This document shows, one piece after another, positions 59,232 to 64,000 of a stretch of 64,000 nt of DNA. Source of the DNA: Streptomyces violaceoruber (GTDB taxonomy: Bacteria; Actinomycetota; Actinomycetes; Streptomycetales; Streptomycetaceae). The stretch spans positions 7,750,001 through 7,814,000 of the forward strand of contig NZ_CP137734.1 of assembly GCF_033406955.1 (NCBI RefSeq), written 5' to 3'. Each line of letters begins with the position of its first letter. Positions within the stretch are counted from its first letter, which is position 1. A program made the translations under genes and the position numbers. Under the pieces are notes generated by a model. The model was not told where the DNA came from. It did no database searches and saw only the letters and a list, made by a program, of their open reading frames with translations.

Positions 59232-59443
59232 GGCCGTGATCGTTCTCGCGCTGCTGCTGGTCGCCCTGTCCGCCACGGCGGTGGTGGCGGTCCGCGACCC
59301 CGTGCGCCAGTCGCTGGTGCCGGCCGTCCTCGGCGTCGTCCTCGCCGTGCTGTTCGCCGTGCCGCAGGCACCACGCGGCGTGGCTCCTGGTCGGCACCGC
59401 CCTGCTGGGCGCGCCGGCCCTCCCCGGTGTGCTGTCCGGGTGA
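59224..59443 (+). pseudogene. Frameshifted MbhD/DUF4040-like antiporter subunit
   Basis: GTG 59224 overlaps the preceding TGA. The first frame reads VTEAVIVLALLLVALSATA, VVAVRDPVRQSLVPAVLGVV and LAVLFAVPQAP, characteristic of the DUF4040/MbhD segment (NxxRDPxxA..., LFAxxxAPD). At about 59373-59378 one extra base shifts the frame; in the other frame it continues AAWLLVGTALLGAPALPGVLSG to a TGA at 59441. The gene order mnhG-mbhD fits Mrp/Mbh operons. No other Mrp subunit is nearby, so this is a remnant. Confidence 0.5.
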
Positions 59444-59471
59444 GCCGGGCGGCACCCACGGCCGACCCGGC

Positions 59472-60155
59472 CTAGGCCCCGTACGTCACCCGTACCTCCT
59501 CGAAGCCGAGGGAGGTCAGCAGCCCCCGGAGCATGGCGGTGGTGTTGCTCTCGGCCCGCGCCTTCAGCTCGCTGTCCTTCGCCGCGTCGCCGATGTGCCG
59601 GGCGGCGAGCTTCTGCACGGCCTGCTCGCCGTTCGGGTTGTCCGAGAACAGGTCGCCGAGCCGGTCGAGCAGGCCACGCTGCTTGGAGACCGCGTAGGAA
59701 CGGTCGGGGTCGAGCGCCGGTTCGCCCAGCGCGGCGTGCGGCAGCCGGAGCGTGGCCGAGGTCCGCGCGTCGTCGACCCTCACGTCCTCCTCGTCCACCT
59801 TGCCGAGGTCGACGAAGGCGTCGACGGTGCCGGCCCCGACGTACAGGGTGCGGGTGCCGCGGATAGCGTCGGGCAGGAACTTGGCGTCCTTCTCCAGGTC
59901 CACGACGACCTGGAAGTTGCCGGATGCGGCGTCGTAGCGGCTGATGTCCTGGACGGACTTCAGCAGCGCGGGACCCGAACGGTCCTGGGTCTCGGAGCCG
60001 AACAGGTCCTTCAGTCCCGGTACGACACTCAGGCGCAGCCCCGCGAACAGCACGACGAGCACCAGCAGCAGCGCGGTCAGCACCTTCGCCCAGCCGGGCA
60101 TGCGGCGCGTGGGCGTCTCGGTGGGGCTCGTGGGCTTCCTGACGGGAGTCGTCAT
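59472..60155 (-). CDS. DUF4230-domain membrane-anchored protein
   Basis: 227 residues. An N-terminal TM helix (about 24-46: VLTALLLVLVVLFAGLRL) anchors an extracellular DUF4230 domain (LLKSVQDISRYDAASGNFQV, GAGTVDAFVDLGKV, TLRLPHAALGEPALDPDRS). DUF4230 proteins are widespread but functionally obscure. Ends close to the antiporter remnant and follows the ribosomal-protection gene by 17 bp on the same strand, so co-transcription with it is likely. Confidence 0.88.
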   Translation of the reverse strand: MTTPVRKPTSPTETPTRRMPGWAKVLTALLLVLVVLFAGLRLSVVPGLKDLFGSETQDRSGPALLKSVQDISRYDAASGNFQVVVDLEKDAKFLPDAIRGTRTLYVGAGTVDAFVDLGKVDEEDVRVDDARTSATLRLPHAALGEPALDPDRSYAVSKQRGLLDRLGDLFSDNPNGEQAVQKLAARHIGDAAKDSELKARAESNTTAMLRGLLTSLGFEEVRVTYGA

Positions 60156-60172
60156 GGCGACGGCCCTCCTTC

Positions 60173-62080
60173 CTACTCACCCGAATGCCCGCCAACTCCC
60201 GTGCCAGGCCCAGAGTTTCCGGGCTTCAGCGGTCGGTCCTCGCAAGGGCGGGAGGACCAGACCGCCTCCCCGCGCGTCAGTCCCGGCAGCCGCAGCTCGG
60301 CCTCCCGCACCCGCCGGGCCGGCAGCTCGCCGGTGACGATCCAGGCGGGGTCGCCCCCCGTCGTTCCGGTGAAGTCCGCGCCCAGCGAGGCCAGCAGGGC
60401 CGTCACGGCGGCCAGCGTGTCCGCCGGGACCTCCGCCTCGAAGGCCTGGTACGGCTCGTGGAGCACGGTCCCCGCGCGGGCGAGGGCACGGCGCAGCACG
60501 AGCGGTGTCAGCCCGCGGAAGTCGGCGGCCGTGCTGAGCGGCGAGCTGAAGCCGGAGCGGATCAGTGTGACCCGGTAGTCGGTGACCGCCGCCCCGGTGA
60601 GCCCGGTCCGCAGCGTGTCGTGGACGGTCTCCTCCACGGCCTGGTGGAAGGCCCGGGGGAGCGCGCCGAGCTCCGTCTCGTACCCGAAGGCCCCGCCGGA
60701 GCCGCGCGGACCCGGTTCGACGCGCAGCCCGATCGTCGCGAAGTACCGGGTGCGGTCGAGCCACGGCATCTCCTCCGCGGCCTCGCCGGTGCCCGCCGGA
60801 CGCTCCAGGAACCGGACGCGGCCCGGCGTGAACTCCGCCTCGATCCCGAAGTCCTCGGCCAGTGTCGCCGCGAGCACCTCCATCTGGACCTCGCCGTACA
60901 GGAGCAGGGCGGTGGCGCCGGACGCCGCCGGTCGGGCGTGCAGCAGCGGATCCTGGTCGGCCAGCGCCAGCAGGGCGGAGCGCAGCGGCGCCGCCTGCTC
61001 CGGGTGCCGGGCCCGGACCAGCGTCTGCAGGGTCGGTGGCGCGAACTGCGGTGCACGGTCGGTCGGTCCGCCGAGCCGGTCGCCGACGCGCAGGCCCCCG
61101 GGAACGGTGAGCGCGGCGATGTTCCCGGCGGTGAGCGTGGCGTCGCCGCCGACGACGTCGAGGCGGGTCACCCGGCCGGAGACCTCGGTGGTCCGCCCGT
61201 CGGACTCGCGCCGCAGGAAGGTGAGCCGCCGGCGCGGGTGCACCTCGCCGCCGTACAGCCTGAGGTACGCGGTGCGCTCGCCGGCGGGTCCGGGGCGCAC
61301 GGCGAAGACCGTGCCGCGCGGTTCCGTGCCGCCGGACGTGCCCGGCGTGGCGGCCGGGATCAGGCCGAGCAGGCCCTCTACCAGCTCCGCGACGCCCTGT
61401 CCGCCGAGCGCGGAGCCGTGGTACAGCGGGTGGAACGAGCCGTCGGCGGTACGGGCGGCGAGGGCGCGGGCCACGTCCTCCCCGGTCGGCTCGGGGCCGT
61501 CGACCAGCGCGGCCAGGACCTCCGTGTCGACCTCGGCGAGGGCCTGCGCGGTCCGCCCGTCCGGCGGGCGGCGGGTGACCCGGGCGCGCGGGGTACCGGC
61601 GTCCGCCACCTCGTTCAGCGGCGCGACGTGCGGCGTCAGCAGGCGCCGGACGTCACCGAGGAGGCCGTCGGTGCGCGCGCCGGCCCGGTCGATCTTGTTG
61701 ACGAACACGATCGTGGGCAGCCGCAGCCGCCGCAGCGCGCGCATCAGGACGCGGGTCCGCGCCTGGACGCCCTCGACGGCGGACAGCAGCAGCACCGCGC
61801 CGTCGAGCACTTCCAGGGCCCGTTCGACCTCCGCGACGAAGTCGGAGTGTCCCGGGGTGTCGATCAGGTTGACGCGCGTGTCGCCGACGGTGAAGGCGGC
61901 GACGGCGGAGCGGATGGTGATGCCGCGGCGGCGCTCGATGCCGCCGTCGTCCGTACGGGTGTCGCCGGCGTCGACGCTGCCGAGCCGGTCGACGGCGCCG
62001 TGGTCGAACAGGAGCCGTTCGGTCAGGCTGGTCTTACCCGCGTCGACGTGGGCCAGAATGCCGATGTTCAGGGTGCGCAT
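60173..62080 (-). CDS. TetM/OtrA-like ribosomal protection GTPase
   Basis: 635-residue translational GTPase of the EF-G superfamily, matching tetracycline ribosomal protection proteins in length and layout. G1 AHVDAGKTSLTE, switch region RRRGITIRSA, G3 DTPGHSDFV, G4 NKIDRAG, then domains II-V. Proteins of this group remove tetracycline from the ribosome; many Streptomyces carry an OtrA-like gene without producing tetracyclines, so basal resistance or a translation-quality role is possible. ATG at 62080. The 201-bp upstream region is shared with prs and has a 15-bp palindrome. An out-of-frame short ORF near 62146 might be a leader peptide, but its ribosome binding site is weak. Confidence 0.9.
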   Translation of the reverse strand: MRTLNIGILAHVDAGKTSLTERLLFDHGAVDRLGSVDAGDTRTDDGGIERRRGITIRSAVAAFTVGDTRVNLIDTPGHSDFVAEVERALEVLDGAVLLLSAVEGVQARTRVLMRALRRLRLPTIVFVNKIDRAGARTDGLLGDVRRLLTPHVAPLNEVADAGTPRARVTRRPPDGRTAQALAEVDTEVLAALVDGPEPTGEDVARALAARTADGSFHPLYHGSALGGQGVAELVEGLLGLIPAATPGTSGGTEPRGTVFAVRPGPAGERTAYLRLYGGEVHPRRRLTFLRRESDGRTTEVSGRVTRLDVVGGDATLTAGNIAALTVPGGLRVGDRLGGPTDRAPQFAPPTLQTLVRARHPEQAAPLRSALLALADQDPLLHARPAASGATALLLYGEVQMEVLAATLAEDFGIEAEFTPGRVRFLERPAGTGEAAEEMPWLDRTRYFATIGLRVEPGPRGSGGAFGYETELGALPRAFHQAVEETVHDTLRTGLTGAAVTDYRVTLIRSGFSSPLSTAADFRGLTPLVLRRALARAGTVLHEPYQAFEAEVPADTLAAVTALLASLGADFTGTTGGDPAWIVTGELPARRVREAELRLPGLTRGEAVWSSRPCEDRPLKPGNSGPGTGVGGHSGE

Positions 62081-62189
62081 GCGTGCAGGAGTCCTCGGGA
62101 GCCGTGGGCCGGAAGGGGCGCTGGGGGAATCCGAGGAGTCGGCGCATGCGGGGGATCCTGACGTGAGGAGGGCGGTGGGAGTTCGGACG

Positions 62190-62204
62190 GCGCCATCATG
62201 GCGC
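62190..62204. promoter_or_regulatory. 15-bp perfect palindrome between ribosomal protection gene and prs
   Basis: GCGCCAT-C-ATGGCGC, seven-bp arms. Roughly central in the 201-bp divergent region. Could be an operator for either gene; no adjacent regulator. Confidence 0.45.
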
Positions 62205-62281
62205 GGGGCCCCGGGCGCGGCGCAACAGGATTTCCGTAAGCTGGGGATCCCGGCCGGACAGGATCACGCGAGGAGCGGTCC

Positions 62282-63235
62282 GTGCGAGACATCGCCGTGT
62301 TCAGCGGTAGTGCCCACCCCGACCTGGCCGAGGAGGTCTGCGCGCAGCTGGGCGTGCCGCTCAGCCCCACCCGGGTCAGCCGGTTCGCCAACGACTGCCT
62401 CGAGGTGCAGCTGATGGCCAACTGCCGCGAGCGGGACGTGTTCCTCGTCCAGCCGCTGGTCACACCGGTCCAGGAGCACCTCGTCGAGCTGCTGATGATG
62501 TGCGACGCGGCCCGCGGGGCGTCGGCCGGCCGCATCACGGTGGTCATGCCGCACTACTCCTACGCCCGCTCCGACAAGAAGGACGCCCCGCGCATCTCGC
62601 TGGGCGGGCGCCTGGTCGCCGACCTGCTGGTGGCGGCGGGGGCGAGCCGGGTCCTCGCCATGACCCTGCACTCGCCCCAGGTGCACGGCTTCTTCTCCGT
62701 CCCGGTCGACCACCTGCACGCGCTGCGGGAACTGGCCGCGCACTTCCGGCAGTACGATCTCTCCCGCGCGACCGTCGTCTCGCCGGACCTGGGCAACGCC
62801 AAGGAGGCCGCGGCGTTCGCCCGGATGCTCGGCGCCCAGGTGGCGGCCGGGGCGAAGCAGCGGTACGCCGACGACCGGGTCAGCATCAGCTCGGTGATCG
62901 GGGACGTCGCGGGCCGGGACGTCATCGTGCTCGACGACGAGATCGCCAAGGGCAGCACGGTTCTGGAACTCCTCGACCGGCTCCGGGAGTCGGGCCCGCG
63001 CACCATCCGCCTCGCCTGTACGCACGGGCTGTTCGCGGCCGGTGCGCTGGGCCGCCTCAGCGAGCAGCCGGACGTGCTGGAGATCGTGTGCACCAACACC
63101 GTGCCGGTCCCGGCGGACGACCACACGGACAAACTGCGGATCCTGTCCATCGCCCCGGCGCTCGCCGAGGCGGTGCGCCGCATCCACAACGGCGAGTCGG
63201 TCAGCGCCCTGTTCGACGCCCGGCCGGCCGGCTGA
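62282..63235 (+). CDS. prs: Ribose-phosphate diphosphokinase (PRPP synthase)
   Basis: 317 residues: ribose 5-phosphate + ATP gives PRPP + AMP, feeding nucleotide, His and Trp synthesis. Conserved parts are HPDLAEEV (ATP loop), HYSYARSDKKDAPR, the PRPP loop VIVLDDEIAKGST, and the C-terminal PADDHTDKLRILSIAP. GTG at 62282 with GGAG 5 nt upstream. Its neighbourhood lacks glmU/rplY, the usual company of the housekeeping prs, so it is probably a second copy. Confidence 0.93.
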   Translation: MRDIAVFSGSAHPDLAEEVCAQLGVPLSPTRVSRFANDCLEVQLMANCRERDVFLVQPLVTPVQEHLVELLMMCDAARGASAGRITVVMPHYSYARSDKKDAPRISLGGRLVADLLVAAGASRVLAMTLHSPQVHGFFSVPVDHLHALRELAAHFRQYDLSRATVVSPDLGNAKEAAAFARMLGAQVAAGAKQRYADDRVSISSVIGDVAGRDVIVLDDEIAKGSTVLELLDRLRESGPRTIRLACTHGLFAAGALGRLSEQPDVLEIVCTNTVPVPADDHTDKLRILSIAPALAEAVRRIHNGESVSALFDARPAG

Positions 63236-63587
63236 CGCCGAGGGCCTCGTCCAGGGTCGGCCACGGCGGCAGCAGCCGCGCCAGGCCGGTGATCCGCAGC
63301 ATGCGCAGGGTCAGCGCGTGGGTGCACACCAGGCGCACCTGCCCGCCCCCGTCCAGCACCTGGCTGCGGGCCCGGTACAGCAGGCGCAGCCCGGAGCAGT
63401 CGAAGAACTCGATGCCGTCGAGGTCCAGGACGACCCGGGCGCCGGGACGGCCCGTCTCCCGGTCCAGGTACGGGGCGATCTCCGCCGCCGAGGCGATGTC
63501 GATCTCGCCCCGGAACTCCAGCACCGTGTGTCCCCGGTGGTGGCGCACCCGTAGGTGCCGGGTGGGCGACGCGGATTCCTGCCGCAC
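63201..63587 (-). CDS. STAS-domain anti-sigma factor antagonist-like protein
   Basis: 128 residues from GTG 63587, selected because GGAGG lies 8 nt upstream; an ATG at 63701 would add 38 unrelated residues. STAS core: HTVLEFRGEIDIASAAEIAP, VVLDLDGIEFFDCSGLRLL with the phosphorylatable Ser of the DCSG motif, and VRLVCTHALTLRML. Such proteins bind anti-sigma kinases and free SigB-type factors. 35 bp overlap with prs (convergent). No partner kinase gene is adjacent. Confidence 0.9.
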   Translation of the reverse strand: MRQESASPTRHLRVRHHRGHTVLEFRGEIDIASAAEIAPYLDRETGRPGARVVLDLDGIEFFDCSGLRLLYRARSQVLDGGGQVRLVCTHALTLRMLRITGLARLLPPWPTLDEALGVSRPAGRRTGR

Positions 63588-63695
63588 GAACCTTGCCTCC
63601 AGCCTGTCGCGGCCTGTCCGGCCTGCTTCCGGGGGCTCAACTACCCAGTCCGCTCGGAAAGTTACCCCGATCGAGCGAGTTTGAGCATGTTCGAT

Positions 63696-63721
63696 TGACA
63701 TATGTCACTGAAATCTCAGTG
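63696..63721. promoter_or_regulatory. Overlapping palindromes upstream of the STAS gene
   Basis: TGACATATGTCA at 63696-63707 is a perfect 12-bp palindrome, and CACTGA (63706-63711) / TCAGTG (63716-63721) is a second inverted repeat sharing two bases with it. The patch is strikingly AT-rich for this genome. Downstream on the minus strand GGGTAA (around 63665) resembles the -10 of SigB-type promoters, but the matching -35 is poor. Confidence 0.5.
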
Positions 63722-63771
63722 CCGTGCCCGACTGTCCGCCGGTCAGGGGTGACCGCCCCTCCGTCGACCGC

Positions 63772-64000
63772 TCAGTCGACCTCGAGGACGAGCTTGCCCG
63801 TGGTGCGGCCGGTCTCGCCCAGCGTGTGCGCCCGCGCCGCCTCGGCCAGCGGAAACGTCTGTGCGATCGTGGCGCGCAACCGTCCCGCCCCGACCAGGCG
63901 GGCGATCTCCTCCATACCGGCCCGGTCGGCGTCGACCAGCATCCGCACCGCCCGCACCCCCAGCCGGTCGGCCTCCTCGTAGAAGTCGTCCGACCCGACC
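63772..64000 (-). CDS. Zinc-type alcohol dehydrogenase/quinone oxidoreductase, C-terminal part
   Basis: Only the last about 75 residues are in the window; the 5' part lies beyond base 64000. Text ends IARLVGAGRLRATIAQTFPL, EAARAHTLGETGRTTGKLVL, EVD, the usual closing of MDR-superfamily NADPH:quinone reductases (helix, substrate-domain strand, GKLVL dimer strand). Substrate not predictable. Confidence 0.85.
   Translation of the reverse strand, partial: VGSDDFYEEADRLGVRAVRMLVDADRAGMEEIARLVGAGRLRATIAQTFPLAEAARAHTLGETGRTTGKLVLEVD

Noticed and set aside
62068..62281. Leader peptide ORF controlling the ribosomal protection gene, as in tetM
   Set aside because: A short ATG-initiated frame exists near 62146 but has a weak ribosome binding site and no convincing attenuator pair.
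63680..63701. LexA (SOS) box near GAGCATGTTCGA
   Set aside because: Only one half resembles the actinobacterial GAAC/GTTC pattern and the gene is a STAS protein, not a repair gene.
1..64000. tRNA, rRNA, CRISPR array, prophage or integrative-element junctions
   Set aside because: No cloverleaf-like arm sets, repeat-spacer arrays, integrase, transposase or phage structural genes were found on either strand.

Overview
The window is about 64 kb of very GC-rich actinobacterial chromosome. Codon use, short intergenic gaps, GTG starts, strong GGAGG ribosome binding sites and gene content all point to Streptomyces. No rRNA, tRNA, CRISPR array, prophage or intact transposase was seen, and I saw no TTA (bldA-dependent) codon in any gene called here. 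Both ends cut a gene: a photolyase on the left (its 3' part is missing) and a quinone oxidoreductase-like MDR gene on the right (its 5' part is missing).

Layout. 1-8.9 kb: photolyase, an SDR-DUF2867 protein, a MarR regulator with a downstream MMPL exporter, a PPOX-fold protein, a small membrane protein, an MscS channel and a SAM methyltransferase. 8.9-12.8 kb: a tightly coupled operon that I consider the most novel part. It holds a 62-residue peptide gene, an unrecognised protein, two paralogous proteins with a shared TDWG motif, and a beta-lactamase-fold serine hydrolase; every junction after the peptide is a 4-nt overlap. 12.8-17.4 kb: secreted streptogrisin-type protease, PhoD alkaline phosphatase with a possible PHO box, a small hypothetical and a methyltransferase. 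17.5-24.2 kb: a YtrA-type GntR/ABC operon, a YheO-type regulator with a PLP ammonia-lyase, a cupin, and a MacB-like ABC pair.

24.3-38.6 kb is one metabolic region. The leftward genes encode L-rhamnose isomerase, a bifunctional rhamnulose-1-phosphate aldolase/lactaldehyde dehydrogenase, rhamnulokinase and LutABC. The rightward genes encode the rhamnose ABC importer (RhaT, P, Q, S), mutarotase and a LacI regulator. Together they take rhamnose to DHAP plus L-lactate, and LutABC can carry lactate on to pyruvate. LacI-type operators flank both arms, and a 199-bp MITE-like element sits between the second permease and the binding-protein gene.

38.7-64 kb is mixed: peptidase, PIG-L deacetylase with an ECF41 sigma factor, a Cys-rich pentapeptide-repeat protein antisense to a CYP102-like P450 and its TetR regulator, a DUF2470 protein behind a near-perfect iron box, lactonase, two FUSC proteins, an FBP (EF-G-binding-type) protein, ROK regulator, epimerase, HAD and PHP phosphatases, GH16 glucanase with ricin-type lectin repeats, VanZ, a frameshifted remnant resembling Mrp antiporter genes (mnhG and mbhD/DUF4040), DUF4230, a TetM/OtrA-like ribosomal protection protein divergent from a prs gene, and a STAS-domain protein.

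Several regulator and small genes appear leaderless, with a TANNNT box ending 6-7 nt before the start codon. All assignments are from reading the sequence; no database search was run.
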